Of a stretch of 64,000 nt of DNA, positions 45,069 to 54,838 are shown in pieces. The notes beneath the pieces were generated by a model that searched no databases, had not been told where the DNA came from, and saw nothing but the letters and a program-made list of their open reading frames with translations. Each line of letters starts with the position of its first letter. Within the stretch, counting starts at the first letter, position 1. This DNA comes from Solihabitans fulvus (GTDB lineage: Bacteria; Actinomycetota; Actinomycetes; Mycobacteriales; Pseudonocardiaceae): the NCBI RefSeq assembly GCF_008386585.1, contig NZ_VUOB01000021.1, positions 1 through 64,000 on the forward strand. Direction: 5' to 3'. The position numbers were made by a program, and so were the translations under genes.

Positions 45069-46439
45069 TCACGCCGTGCTCGCGGCCGCCAGCACGGCGG
45101 CCATGCTGGCGTCGGCGAGGCGCTCTGCGCGTGCCAGGGAGATCGCCTCGTCGACATAGAGGAAGTTCCACGACAACTGGCCCTGGCTGGTGCAGGCCAC
45201 CGCGGCGAAGTAGCCGATCACCGAGATGCCGCCGACGACCTGCGCCCCGGACAGTCGCCACGCGCCGAGGGTGTCGGGAAAGTCGAACCGCCCCATGTTG
45301 GAGATGAAGACGTTGAAGGGGCCGTGCTCCTCCATGAACCTGACGAAGGGCCCGCTGTCCGCGACACCGGCGGGCCCCCTCTCCGCGAGGAGCCTCGGCG
45401 GCAGGAAGTGCTCGCCGCGCTCTCGGCGTTCCCTGATCTCGCGATTGACGGACCGGGCCATCGACCACAGGTCGTCGGGCCGGTAGCGGACCACCGAGGG
45501 CAACGCCGACACGAAACTGCCGATCTCGTCCTCGGACACCGGCGGGTCCAGCTCGTCCCGGAAGTCGACCGGCGAGCCGATCGCGAACGACGCCGATGTC
45601 GGTGCGCCGAGGTCCCGCGCCACGGCGGAGACCATCGCCGCGGCCAACACGCCGTGCATCGAGACGCCCTCCCGCCGGCACGCCAGCGCGAGGCCCTCCA
45701 GCGCGTCGCCAGCGAGGAACCGGTGCAGCAACCGGGTTCTGCGGCGGTCGAACGGCACGAAGCGTTCGGGCGCCAGCCGCGTCACGTCGCGCTCGACCGC
45801 GCCGGGATCCGCCCCGCCCGTCGGGAGGTCCGGCAGCTCGACCGAGGTTTCCCGGTGCCGCGCCGGGAAACGGGCCTCCGGGGGCAGCACGGATCCACTC
45901 GGGACGGGCTGGCCGGCCGGCGGCGGCTCGGCGGTGAGCCGCACCCATTGGCGCAGCAGCGCGAGCACGGTCGTGCCGTCCGCGACGCAGTGCGGAGCGC
46001 TGATGATCAGATCGTGCACCTGCCCGGGCTGGCTGACGACGACCGCGCGGGCAAGCGGGCCGGACCGCCAGTCGAGCGGGTGGGCGAGCTCGGTGCCGTC
46101 CAGCTCGTCCGCCCAGCGCGCGTCGTCGGGCCGGGCGAGGACCACCTCGCGCAGCGGAATCGGGTTGTCCGTCGGCACGAATCGCGGGTCGACGCCGGAC
46201 AGCTCCGCCGTGATGGCCTGGCGCAGCAACGGATGCCGGGCCTGTAGCGCGCCGAGCGCGCCGCGCAGCGCAGTCATGGACAGCTCGCCCTCGACGCGCA
46301 CGCGGGCGGCGCAGTTGTTCGTGGAGAGCTGGTCGGCGATCCAGTACCAGCGTTCCGTCGGGCTCAGTGTTCGCGTCGCCCCCGCGCGCGGGTCGGCGAC
46401 ACCAGGCGTCGGCACGGTCAAGGAAACGGGGATATCCAT
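45069..46439 (-). CDS. PapA-like (condensation-fold) acyltransferase
   Basis: 456 residues. The condensation/CoA-acyltransferase motif HxxxDG is present as HCVADG (150-155), and the C-terminal DFRDELDPPVSEDEIGSFVS and GPFNVFISNMGRFDFP resemble the PapA5 group. These enzymes esterify hydroxyls with acyl groups from ACP or CoA. It stands alone, without adenylation or carrier domains, so it is not an NRPS piece. The start MDIPV has GGAGG eight bases upstream. In this cluster it could acylate the sugar or the aglycone. Confidence 0.85.
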   Translation of the reverse strand: MDIPVSLTVPTPGVADPRAGATRTLSPTERWYWIADQLSTNNCAARVRVEGELSMTALRGALGALQARHPLLRQAITAELSGVDPRFVPTDNPIPLREVVLARPDDARWADELDGTELAHPLDWRSGPLARAVVVSQPGQVHDLIISAPHCVADGTTVLALLRQWVRLTAEPPPAGQPVPSGSVLPPEARFPARHRETSVELPDLPTGGADPGAVERDVTRLAPERFVPFDRRRTRLLHRFLAGDALEGLALACRREGVSMHGVLAAAMVSAVARDLGAPTSASFAIGSPVDFRDELDPPVSEDEIGSFVSALPSVVRYRPDDLWSMARSVNREIRERRERGEHFLPPRLLAERGPAGVADSGPFVRFMEEHGPFNVFISNMGRFDFPDTLGAWRLSGAQVVGGISVIGYFAAVACTSQGQLSWNFLYVDEAISLARAERLADASMAAVLAAASTA

Positions 46440-46682
46440 GCGAAATGCCTCCATCACGCCACAAGACGATCCGCCGATACCCTAAGCAGCAAACCACTCC
46501 GATTAGAGCATGATCTGAATCACGCGTCGTCATTAGCCATAATCAACCGCATTTTTACTGCGGCGCGCCAGTCTGCGCCAGCCTATGGACGGCAGAATTC
46601 CGACACCCGAACACCTGCCGGACCCACACCGGAGGATGAATCATAGGCCTGCGCATTCTCCGGCTCAGGAAGGGTGATCACC

Positions 46683-47885
46683 TTGTCCGAGCCCCTGTCC
46701 CCCGCCGTGCCCGACCCAGCGCCGGACTACCGGTCACGGCTGCCCGCGCTGACCGGTCTGCGCTTCTTCGCGGCACTGTGCGTCTTCTTCGTGCACGCGT
46801 TCTTCCTGGTCGACCCGCTCAAGCCGACCGTGCCGCTGAGCTTCTTCGGCGACCCCGGTGTCGCGAACTTCCTCGCCACGCTGTTCGGCAAGTCCGGGTA
46901 CCTCGGCGTGACGTTCTTCTTCGTCCTCAGCGGATTCGTGCTCACCTGGTCGGCGAGGCCGGGCGAGCGGGTGACCGCGTTCTGGCGACGTCGGATCGTG
47001 AAGATCTTCCCCAACCACGTCGTGATGTGGGCCGCCGCGATGGTCCTCTACGCCTCGGCGTTCACCCCGGTCGGCACCTGGCTGGCGAACCTGCTGCTGG
47101 TGCATTCGTACTTCCCGCAGCCCTCGGTGTTCATCAGCGTCAACTCGCTGTCCTGGACGCTGTGCTGCGAGCTGTTGTTCTACCTGTTGTTCCCGCTCAT
47201 CATTCGCCCGGTTCGGCGGATCGCCGAGCACCGGCTGTGGCTGTGGGCCGGCGTGATGATCGCCGGCATGGTCGGTGTGGAGCTGGTGACCGTGTTCGTC
47301 ATCCCGGACCATCCCGGCTCGCCGATGCTCGCGGTTTCCGTTCCACAGCAGTGGTTCGGCTACATCTTCCCGCCGCCTCGGCTGTTCGAGTTCGTGCTCG
47401 GCATGGTGCTTGCCCGGCTGGTGCGGGCCGGGAGGTGGCCGCGCGTCGGCGTCGCGCCCGCCGCCGCGCTCGCGGTGATCGGGTTCTTCGTGACCAACGC
47501 GGTGCCATCGCCGTTCGACTTCACGGTCAGCGCGGTGATCCCGATCGGCGTGCTCATCTGCGCGACGGCCGCCGCGGACGTTCGGGGCACCAGGACCTTC
47601 CTGCGCAGCAGGGTGATGGTGTGGTTGGGCAACGTGTCCTTCGGGTTCTACCTGTGCCAGGGCGTCGTGCTCTTCTACGGCCGCCTGGCGATCGTCGGGG
47701 ACGGGACGTTCAGCACGCCGGTGGCGATCCTGCTGCACCTCGGCTTCTTCGGGCTCACGCTGCTGGCCGGCTGGCTGCTCTACGCATTGGTCGAGCAGCC
47801 GATGATGCGGCGGTTCGCGCGCAACCGCAGGCGCGTCCCTGCACCGACCGAACCGGTCGCGGTCGACGGCGTCGCGAGCGCATAG
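46683..47885 (+). CDS. Membrane acyltransferase 3 (sugar O-acyltransferase type)
   Basis: About 400 residues with around ten membrane segments. The Acyl_transf_3 pattern LPALTGLRFFAALCVFFVHAFFL opens with the conserved His in FVHAF, then FFFVLSGFVLTW and RRRIVKIFPNH. Members acetylate or acylate sugars of macrolides (MdmB-like), glycans or lipids. AGGAAGG lies nine bases before TTG 46683; an in-frame GTG at 46674 abuts the ribosome site and is less likely. Divergent from the PapA-like gene over 240 bp of comparatively AT-rich DNA that probably holds both promoters. Confidence 0.85.
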   Translation: MSEPLSPAVPDPAPDYRSRLPALTGLRFFAALCVFFVHAFFLVDPLKPTVPLSFFGDPGVANFLATLFGKSGYLGVTFFFVLSGFVLTWSARPGERVTAFWRRRIVKIFPNHVVMWAAAMVLYASAFTPVGTWLANLLLVHSYFPQPSVFISVNSLSWTLCCELLFYLLFPLIIRPVRRIAEHRLWLWAGVMIAGMVGVELVTVFVIPDHPGSPMLAVSVPQQWFGYIFPPPRLFEFVLGMVLARLVRAGRWPRVGVAPAAALAVIGFFVTNAVPSPFDFTVSAVIPIGVLICATAAADVRGTRTFLRSRVMVWLGNVSFGFYLCQGVVLFYGRLAIVGDGTFSTPVAILLHLGFFGLTLLAGWLLYALVEQPMMRRFARNRRRVPAPTEPVAVDGVASA

Positions 47886-47904
47886 GAGCTGGCGCATAAG
47901 GGCT

Positions 47905-48837
47905 TCAGGGGATCAGGACGGTCTTGCCGGCCAGCTTTCCCTCGGCGGCCCGCTCGTGCACGCTGGCCAGGTCGGTCAGCGGCAGGCGCTCGGCCACGTG
48001 GATCCGCAGGTCCCCGGCGTCGACGCGGACGACCAACTCGGCGAGCTGGTCGGCGTCGCTCCGCACGAAGATCCACAACACCCGCACCCCTCGCCCGGCG
48101 TCCTCGGGGCCGGGACCGGTGATGCTGACCAGGACTCCGCCGTCGGCGACCAGGTCCACCAGCCGCCCGGTCTCCTCCTCGTTGGTGGACACCAGGTTCA
48201 GCACCGCGTCGAACCGCAGCCCGGCGACCGCCTCCGACACGGGGGTTACGGTGTAGTCGATGATCCGGTCGGCGCCGTAGGAGCGGACGCGGTCGTGGCT
48301 GCGCGCGCTGGCGGTCGCGGTGACGGTGGCACCGGCCTGCGCGGCGAGCTGAACGGCATACCCACCGACCGCGCCGCCCGCCCCGTTGATCAGGATGCGC
48401 TGCCCCGCCTTCACACCGGCGTGCTCGAACAGCATCTGCCACGCCGTGAGCCCGACCACGGGCAGCGCCGCGGCGTCGGCCAGCTCGCCGGTGCGCGGGG
48501 CGGCGGCCAGCGCCTCGGCCGGCGCGGCGACGTAGTCGGCGGCGGCGCCGGGCTCGGTCGCCGGCAGGGACCCGACCACCGCGTCCCCGACGCTCCAGCC
48601 GGTCACGCCGGCGCCGACCTCGGTGATCACACCAGCCACGTCGCCGTTCGGAATCTGCGGGAACGCAATCGGGATGAACTCCTTCAGCACGCCCGCGCGG
48701 AGCACGGCGTCCACCGGGTTGAACGAGGTGCCGGCCACCCGCACCACCACCCGCCCGGCACTCGCCACCGGCCGGTCAACCTCCTCGTAGACCAGGACAT
48801 CGCTGCCGCCGTAGGAGTGGTAACGCACTGCCTTCAC
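47905..48837 (-). CDS. NADP-dependent quinone oxidoreductase-like (MDR)
   Basis: 310 residues, zinc-independent medium-chain dehydrogenase: VKAVRYHSYGGSDVLVYEEVDRP, PNGDVAGVITEVGAGV, and cofactor site INGAGGAVGGYAVQLAAQAGATVTATAS. No zinc-binding Cys set. Related enzymes reduce quinones or enones, and some act on aromatic polyketide quinones. GTG with AAGGAGAG. Same strand as the PKS operon, 94 bp after the glycoside hydrolase stop. Confidence 0.85.
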   Translation of the reverse strand: MKAVRYHSYGGSDVLVYEEVDRPVASAGRVVVRVAGTSFNPVDAVLRAGVLKEFIPIAFPQIPNGDVAGVITEVGAGVTGWSVGDAVVGSLPATEPGAAADYVAAPAEALAAAPRTGELADAAALPVVGLTAWQMLFEHAGVKAGQRILINGAGGAVGGYAVQLAAQAGATVTATASARSHDRVRSYGADRIIDYTVTPVSEAVAGLRFDAVLNLVSTNEEETGRLVDLVADGGVLVSITGPGPEDAGRGVRVLWIFVRSDADQLAELVVRVDAGDLRIHVAERLPLTDLASVHERAAEGKLAGKTVLIP

Positions 48838-48931
48838 GATCTCTCCTTCGCTCGCCTGCCTCGACGGTACCGCACATAGGAAGGTAGCCTGACTTGACGC
48901 CGAAGAACACACCTCTTACCGGATGACTCCC

Positions 48932-51900
48932 TTACCGCAGGCCAGGTGCGGCGTCGACGAACCGGTCCGTGTACGGGGTCAGGGTCACCGGGCCGAGCAG
49001 CCCGACGTCCTGTGCCGCCCGATCGGCGAACGCGGGCTGGACGACCCTGACCCGGTTGATCATCGTGGTCGCGACCGAGACCGCGACGGTGATCCGGCCG
49101 GGCCGGACCAGGTCCCGCCGAAGGTCGACGACCCCCGAGAGCTGGTCGACCACGCCGACGCCGACGCCGTTCACGCCGACCCGGAACGCGCCGGCGACGG
49201 CGCCGAGGCGCAGGTACGCGCCGGTCGCGTGCGCCCAGCTCGGCGGCAGCAGCACCGTCGCCACGTAGTGCCCGACCCCCACGGCGTCGGCGATCCCGGG
49301 CAGCTCTCGCCATGGCCGGAGGCGGACCGAGGGGAAGGACCACTCGACGTGGTTGCTGTCGGTCGAGCGCTGCCCCGGCCGCGCGGGCTGCCAGTCGTCC
49401 ACGGTGAGGTCCCAGGTCGACAGCTCGACGACGTCCGGGAGCGCCGCGACGGAGGTTCGCACCTCCGCCCCGCCGCCGAGCGTCGTCCGGTACGTGCCGG
49501 GGCGGGAGGCACGGACGAGGAGCCGGCCGTCGCGGCGCAGCGCCAGGTCCGCGGTGGTCTCGACGACGTGCGCCGCGACGGCCTCGGACTCGGGCCGGGC
49601 GACCAGGCCGGCTGGCCCGATCGCCACGAGCGCCGACCCGTGCGCCGCAAGATCGAGGTCCAGCGTGTGCCGGCCCTCGCCGAGGATGTACCTCGCGACC
49701 GGCTCGATCGCGCCGGTCCACGCGTCCAGGACGTGCGGAACACCGAGCGCGGGACCGGTGAGCGACACCGTCGCGGACACCGGGTCCGCGCTGTCGTTGT
49801 GGACGTAGTACCAGTCGGTGTCCTCGGAGACCCGCCGAACCGTCCGCACCGACGGCACGGTGGCGTGCGCGGCAGGCTGGATGCCGAGGGACTCCAGCGC
49901 CGCCGGCAGCCGCGCGGCGTCCTCGACGCGGTGCACACCGGGCTCGGCGAGGATGCCGGCGACGACGTCGACGAGCTGACGGTCGTCGGCCGCCGCCGCG
50001 GCGGCCGACGCGGCATAGCCGGGCGTGCGCGACGGCGGCTCCCCCACGAACAGGACCGGCAGGCCGGCGGCCGCGAGGCCGTGCAGCTCCCGCGCCGCCG
50101 GCAGCGGCATGCTCGCCTGGTGGTGCACGATCACCGCGCGGAACGCGGGTCCCGCCGGCAGCAGGACGCCATCCTCGACGTCGTCGGCGCGGTCGCGCAG
50201 CAGGGCAGGAGTCAGGTACGCGTAGGTGTAGCCGGCCGCCAGCAGTGCGCGCGCGTCCACGGCGTCGGCGAGGTGGCCGATGCTCTGGTTGTAGACGGCG
50301 AGATCGGTGCGGCGCCGCCCGGTCTGGAGGATCGCCTGCGTCCGCGCGTAGTAGGCGGCGACGTCGCCGGTCATCGCCCAGGTCGGCTGGCGCGCGCCGA
50401 ACGGGTCGGGGAACAGGGTGCCGAACTCGTGGAACCCCGGCCAGCCGGTGTGATCGTCGCGCACGGTGCCGTCGAGGGACGGCGGCCAGTGCGGGTACGC
50501 GAGGCCGTGGAACACCATCTGGTTGGCGCCGAGCGCGTACTGCTCGTTCACCTGCCGGGTGATCTCCTGCGGCGAGACCATGTACGGACACGGCCAGGGC
50601 GGCCTGGTGAGCGGGGCGAGACCGGTGAGGCCGGGGACGAGCTCGTCGGAGACGATCGTCGTGCCGGCGACATCGGCCCCTGCGGAGACCAGCCGCCAGT
50701 CGTCGCCGGTCCCGCAGGCGAGGTTCTCGCACTCCGGGACGTCGAGCAGCGTCGCCGCCTCCGCGATGTCGATGGGCAGCCCGTACGGCTGCGCCCGATA
50801 CCCGAGGCCGAGGGAGTGTGCCCACTCCAGCATCGGCCGGACGTGCTCGTCGAGGTACAGGTCGTTGCAGGTCTGGTCGACATCGCGCAGGACGCGGGCG
50901 CTCGCGTCGGCGTCGCCGCCGGCGAAGGCGAACGCCGGACAAGGCGCGCCGGCGAACCCGCTGCGCAGCTCGGCGGCGAGCACGGGCAGGTACGTCGTCA
51001 ACGGGTAGCCCCTGCGCTTCTCGAACTCGTCGAGAAACCGCGGCGTCCACAGGCGCGCGGCCCCTGCGGCCACCTCGATCGAGTCGTCGAAGACGGCGCC
51101 GCCGACGCGCCGCATGAGCCGCATGACCTTGGGCGACAGCGTGGTCTCGAAGTAGGACGTGAACGCCACCACGCCGTCCCTGCTGAGGTAGTCGACCGCC
51201 CTCGCCTCGGGATCGGTGTAGAGCGAGGGCTGGTTCCCGAACGGGAGATCGTTGCGGATACCCGTGCCCCTGCACCAATAGCCGACCAGGACCCAGGCCG
51301 CGGTGTCCGGCGGGTCCCAGCGCACCGAGCCGTCCAGCACCGACGAGGTCAGGTCGACCGCCGAGCCGAGGTCGAGCACCGGCGCGTCGCCCGACGGGTC
51401 AAGGCACCGGGCGGCGCCCACCGCGACCAGCGTCGGCCGGCTCGTCCGCGTCGTCGAGGTCACGACCCCGCCGACGACCCTCCTGTCCGCGAAGGTCCTC
51501 GGCGCGGGCGCCGGCACCGGGCCGTCGTAGGACGCGCCGCCGGTGACGAACTCGAAGGCGTGCACCAGTTCCTTCGTCGAGCTTGGACCGTCGACGTCGA
51601 GCCCAGGAACGGCGAGCGGCCACTGCGCGCCGAGCGTGAGGTCCACCTGGAGACCGCGCCCGTCGGCCACCTCCAGCACCGTTTCCAGCGCGGCGATCCA
51701 CCGGTCGGAGCCGTAGCCGTGCACGTGTGGATCGACGCAGTAGTCGACCGTGCTCTCCCCCGGGCCCCACAGCACGCTCGCGATCTCGACGCCCTTGTAG
51801 CCGGCGTCGGCGACCTGGTGGAGCTGGGCGGTCAGCTCGTCGTGCGCCACGGCCGCATTGGGCCAGTGCCAACGGAACATCGCTCCCGTGCCGGGGCTGC

Positions 51901-51949
51901 CGCAGGCGAAGCGCGCGGCGATCCCAGGCTCGGGCTCCCGGCGGTTCAC
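48932..51949 (-). CDS. Large glycoside hydrolase, GH106/alpha-L-rhamnosidase-like
   Basis: 1005 residues, no signal peptide. The N-terminal half is a TIM-barrel-like region with FRWHWPNAAVAHDELTAQLHQVADAGYKGVEI, YFETTLSPKVMRLMRRVGGAVFDDSIEV, CNDLYLDEHVRPMLEWAHSLGLGYRAQPYG and CENLACGTGDDWR; the C-terminus has beta-sandwich domains ending in galactose-binding-like GVGHYVATVLLPPSWAHATGAYLRLGAVAGAFRVGVNG. The pattern is closest to GH106 alpha-L-rhamnosidases. Starting 16 bp after the ACP stop, it belongs to the PKS operon, which suggests a cytoplasmic enzyme removing the sugar from the product, for turnover or self-protection. GTG start; no clear ribosome site. Confidence 0.75.
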   Translation of the reverse strand: MNRREPEPGIAARFACGSPGTGAMFRWHWPNAAVAHDELTAQLHQVADAGYKGVEIASVLWGPGESTVDYCVDPHVHGYGSDRWIAALETVLEVADGRGLQVDLTLGAQWPLAVPGLDVDGPSSTKELVHAFEFVTGGASYDGPVPAPAPRTFADRRVVGGVVTSTTRTSRPTLVAVGAARCLDPSGDAPVLDLGSAVDLTSSVLDGSVRWDPPDTAAWVLVGYWCRGTGIRNDLPFGNQPSLYTDPEARAVDYLSRDGVVAFTSYFETTLSPKVMRLMRRVGGAVFDDSIEVAAGAARLWTPRFLDEFEKRRGYPLTTYLPVLAAELRSGFAGAPCPAFAFAGGDADASARVLRDVDQTCNDLYLDEHVRPMLEWAHSLGLGYRAQPYGLPIDIAEAATLLDVPECENLACGTGDDWRLVSAGADVAGTTIVSDELVPGLTGLAPLTRPPWPCPYMVSPQEITRQVNEQYALGANQMVFHGLAYPHWPPSLDGTVRDDHTGWPGFHEFGTLFPDPFGARQPTWAMTGDVAAYYARTQAILQTGRRRTDLAVYNQSIGHLADAVDARALLAAGYTYAYLTPALLRDRADDVEDGVLLPAGPAFRAVIVHHQASMPLPAARELHGLAAAGLPVLFVGEPPSRTPGYAASAAAAAADDRQLVDVVAGILAEPGVHRVEDAARLPAALESLGIQPAAHATVPSVRTVRRVSEDTDWYYVHNDSADPVSATVSLTGPALGVPHVLDAWTGAIEPVARYILGEGRHTLDLDLAAHGSALVAIGPAGLVARPESEAVAAHVVETTADLALRRDGRLLVRASRPGTYRTTLGGGAEVRTSVAALPDVVELSTWDLTVDDWQPARPGQRSTDSNHVEWSFPSVRLRPWRELPGIADAVGVGHYVATVLLPPSWAHATGAYLRLGAVAGAFRVGVNGVGVGVVDQLSGVVDLRRDLVRPGRITVAVSVATTMINRVRVVQPAFADRAAQDVGLLGPVTLTPYTDRFVDAAPGLR

Positions 51950-51965
51950 CGCGTCGACCGCGCCG

Positions 51966-52223
51966 TCACGGCTGTCCCGACATGGCCGTGTTGAGCAGGT
52001 CCAACAACTGTCGTGGCGTCTCGGCCTCGATGAGCTGCTGGTCGTCGACGGTGACGCCGGTGCGTTGGGTGATCCTGGCGGCGGTTTCCATCAGTGCCAA
52101 CGAGTCGTAGCCGATGTCCGCGAACGGGACGTCCAGGCTGTCCGAGGGCGTGACCCCGGTTTCGGCCTCCCCCGCCGACTCGACCAGTGCCTGGAAGAGT
52201 TCCTCGATGGTCAGCTTGCTCAT
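51966..52223 (-). CDS. Type II PKS acyl carrier protein
   Basis: 85 residues. The phosphopantetheine site is GYDSLALMETAARI with Ser41, in the GxDS(L) context of aromatic PKS carriers. It holds the growing poly-beta-keto chain. ATG overlaps the KS-beta stop (ATGA). Malonyl loading must use a transacylase from fatty acid synthesis, as none is encoded here. Confidence 0.93.
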   Translation of the reverse strand: MSKLTIEELFQALVESAGEAETGVTPSDSLDVPFADIGYDSLALMETAARITQRTGVTVDDQQLIEAETPRQLLDLLNTAMSGQP

Positions 52224-53449
52224 CCGTCCTGTCCTTCCTTGGCGTTGCCTCGTACGACGAGCGCGGAGTTGAAGCCGCCGTAGCCGCGGGCGAGCACCAG
52301 TGCGGTCTCCACGCGCTGGTGCCGTGGCGCGTCGAGGACCAGGTCCAGCCCGTAGTCGTCCGGCACGTCCGTGGTGTGCGGGGTCGGCGGGATCACCGAG
52401 TCGCGAATGGACAGCAGCGCGGTCAGCACGTCCACCGGGCCCCCACCAGCGCCGAGTCGACCGAAGCCCGCCTTCGGCGCGGTCACCGGAACGCCCCGCC
52501 TGCCGAACACGTCCTCGATCGCGGCCGCCTCGATCCGGTCCAGCTCCGGCACACCGGCGGAATCGGCGAACACGACGTCCACTGTGGACACTCCGGCGTC
52601 GGCCATGGCCAGCTCGATGGCCCTGCGCAGCGTCGACGGCCGGCCGGAACCGGGCCTCGGGTCGAAGGTGGCCGCGTGGCCGGCGATCTCGCCGTGGCTC
52701 GGCGCGTCGCGGCGGCGGGCCGAGCTCCCGGCCTCCAGCACGAGCACCGCGCCGCCTTCGCCTGGCACGTAGCCGTTGACCGCGCGGTCGAACGGGCGGT
52801 ACGCGCGGCGGGGATCGGCGGCCCGGCTGAGCCGTCCGTGCGCGCTCTGCGCGAGGAACCCCCACGGGTCGAACGCCGAGTCGAACCCGCCCGTCACCAT
52901 GAGCCGGGCGCCCTCGCGGATTCGGCGCCGGGCAAGGCTGATCGCGTCCAGCCCGCCGGCCTGCTCGGCGACCAGCGCGCCGCACGGGCCACGCATCCCG
53001 TGCCTGATGGAGACCTGGCCGGTGTTCACCGCATAGAACCAGGCGAACGACTCGTACACGCTGACTTCGGCGGGCCCCTTGGTCCACAGCTTGCGGAACT
53101 CGCGGTGGGTGAACGCCGAGCCACCCTGGGCGTTGGCGAACACCACGCCCTGGTCGAAGCTGTCCAGGTCGCCATCCGCGACGTCCGCGCCGGCCAGCGC
53201 GGTCGCCGCGGTGACCAACGCCAGCCTGGTCACCCGGTCGCTCTGCGGCAGCAGCCGTTTCGGCAGGTGCGCCTCGGCGTCGAAGTCCCTGATCTGTCCG
53301 GCCAGCCGCACCGGGTAGCCCGAGGCGTCGAAGCCGGTGACGGGGCCGATGCTGGTCCGGCCGGCGAGCACCGCCGCCCAGTGGTCCTCGACGGAGAGCC
53401 CGCTCGGCGCCGCGACCCCCATGCCGACGACCTGAGCCGACTCGCTCAT
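52220..53449 (-). CDS. Type II PKS chain-length factor (KS-beta)
   Basis: 409 residues, ketosynthase fold, but the active-site Cys is replaced by Gln163 ([11 protein letters not shown]), the hallmark of KS-beta/CLF, which decarboxylates malonyl-ACP and sets chain length with KS-alpha. The GGPVD and GRLGAGGGP regions are family-like. The ATG overlaps the KS-alpha stop (ATGA). Chain length cannot be read from sequence alone. Confidence 0.95.
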   Translation of the reverse strand: MSESAQVVGMGVAAPSGLSVEDHWAAVLAGRTSIGPVTGFDASGYPVRLAGQIRDFDAEAHLPKRLLPQSDRVTRLALVTAATALAGADVADGDLDSFDQGVVFANAQGGSAFTHREFRKLWTKGPAEVSVYESFAWFYAVNTGQVSIRHGMRGPCGALVAEQAGGLDAISLARRRIREGARLMVTGGFDSAFDPWGFLAQSAHGRLSRAADPRRAYRPFDRAVNGYVPGEGGAVLVLEAGSSARRRDAPSHGEIAGHAATFDPRPGSGRPSTLRRAIELAMADAGVSTVDVVFADSAGVPELDRIEAAAIEDVFGRRGVPVTAPKAGFGRLGAGGGPVDVLTALLSIRDSVIPPTPHTTDVPDDYGLDLVLDAPRHQRVETALVLARGYGGFNSALVVRGNAKEGQDG

Positions 53450-54702
53450 GACACCGCCCGCAGGGCCATCGCGCTCTGGAAGCCGCCGAACCCGCTGCCA
53501 ACGGTGAGCACGTTGTCCAGCCGCGCTTCCCTGGCCTCCAGCGGCACGTAGTCCAGGTCGCACTCGGGGTCCGGCTCGTGCAGGTTCGCGGTCGGCGGCA
53601 CCACGCCGTGGGTGATCGCGAGCGCGCTCGCGGCGATCTCGATCGAGCCGATGGCGCCGAGGGAGTGGCCGACCATCGACTTGATCGAGCTCACCGGGAC
53701 TCGGTAGGCGTGGTCGCCGAGGCTGCGCTTGAACGCGGCCGTCTCGTGCCGGTCGTTCTGCTTGGTGCCGGAGCCGTGGGCGTTGACGTAGTCCAGCTCG
53801 TCCGGCCGCATCCGCGCCTGGGCGAGCGCGACGTCGATCGCCTCGGCCATCTCCACGCCGTCCACCCGCAGCCCGGTCATGTGGTAGGCGTTGCACCTGG
53901 TCGCGTAGCCGGCGACCTCCGCGTAGATCTCCGCGCCGCGCTTGCGGGCGTGCTCGTACTCCTCGACGACGAACATCGCGGCGCCCTCGGCGAGCACGAA
54001 CCCGTTGCGGCTGGCGTCGAACGGACGGGAGGCGCGTTCCGGCTCGTCCAGCCTCGGGGTGGTCGCCTTGATCGCGTCGAAGCACGCGGCCACGATCGGC
54101 GAGACCGGGGTGTCCGACGCGCCGGCGATCATCGCGGCCACGGTCCCCGAGCGGACCAGGTCGACCGCGTAACCGACGGCGTCGATCCCGGACGTGCACC
54201 CGGTGGAGACCATGGTGACCGGGCCCTCGGCGCCGATCTCCCAGGCGACCTCCCTCGGCATGGCGCTGGGGACCAGGTAGTCGAACATGTGCGGGGAGAG
54301 GTGGTCCTCGTTCATCACCCAGTGCCGCCCGCTGTCGGAGAGCACCAGGTACTCGCGCTCCAGGCTGGTCGCCGCGCCGACCGCGCTGCCGATCGTGACG
54401 CCGAGGGTCGCCGGATCCAGCTGGCCGGGGTCGAGCCCGCTGTCCTCGATCGCGTCCCTTGCACACACCACGCTGAACTGCGTCGCCCGGTCCAGCCTGC
54501 GTTGTTGGCGCGGGGACAACCCCTCGAAGTCGGGGTCGAAGTCGCATTCCCCGGCGACCTGCGACCGGAATCCGGACGCGTCGAACAAGGAGATGGGCCG
54601 CGTGGCCGTGGCACCGGCCGCGATCAGTTCCCAAAAAGCCTTCGTGCCGAGTCCCCCAGGGGCCCGGACGCCAATTCCGGTAATCACAACTCTGCGGGTC
54701 AT
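53446..54702 (-). CDS. Type II PKS ketosynthase (KS-alpha)
   Basis: 418 residues. Catalytic Cys169 in [15 protein letters not shown], His309 in [11 protein letters not shown], Lys341 and His346 in [31 protein letters not shown] and the C-terminal [11 protein letters not shown] are typical of aromatic polyketide synthases (TcmK/ActI-ORF1 class). With KS-beta and ACP it forms the minimal PKS. The start is MTRRV with GAAGG eight bases upstream, as usual for the family; a nine-residue longer form is unlikely. Confidence 0.96.
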   Translation of the reverse strand: MTRRVVITGIGVRAPGGLGTKAFWELIAAGATATRPISLFDASGFRSQVAGECDFDPDFEGLSPRQQRRLDRATQFSVVCARDAIEDSGLDPGQLDPATLGVTIGSAVGAATSLEREYLVLSDSGRHWVMNEDHLSPHMFDYLVPSAMPREVAWEIGAEGPVTMVSTGCTSGIDAVGYAVDLVRSGTVAAMIAGASDTPVSPIVAACFDAIKATTPRLDEPERASRPFDASRNGFVLAEGAAMFVVEEYEHARKRGAEIYAEVAGYATRCNAYHMTGLRVDGVEMAEAIDVALAQARMRPDELDYVNAHGSGTKQNDRHETAAFKRSLGDHAYRVPVSSIKSMVGHSLGAIGSIEIAASALAITHGVVPPTANLHEPDPECDLDYVPLEAREARLDNVLTVGSGFGGFQSAMALRAVS

Positions 54703-54780
54703 AAAACGACCTTCGACAGGAGACGTCAATGTCCACTAAAGCACCGGTAGAGCAGGAGAGGCATTTCACTGACCGCGCCG

Positions 54781-54838
54781 GCGTCGGGCGCGACTACGCC
54801 CGACGCCGCTATGCCCGACGCGACTACGCCCGACGCGG
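54781..54838. repeat. Tandem 15-bp repeats forming a hairpin before KS-alpha
   Basis: Units of the form GACTACGCCCGACGC repeat about three times with a 15-bp period, spanning the lipocalin stop. The first 26 bases form a perfect 10-bp stem, GCGTCGGGCG / CGCCCGACGC, with a six-base loop (54781-54806). On the leftward transcript this lies between the lipocalin and KS-alpha cistrons and may act as a partial terminator or an mRNA-end stabiliser. Confidence 0.6.

Noticed and set aside
45069..46439. NRPS condensation domain
   Set aside because: HxxxDG is present, but there is no adenylation or carrier domain, and length and C-terminus fit stand-alone PapA-type acyltransferases.
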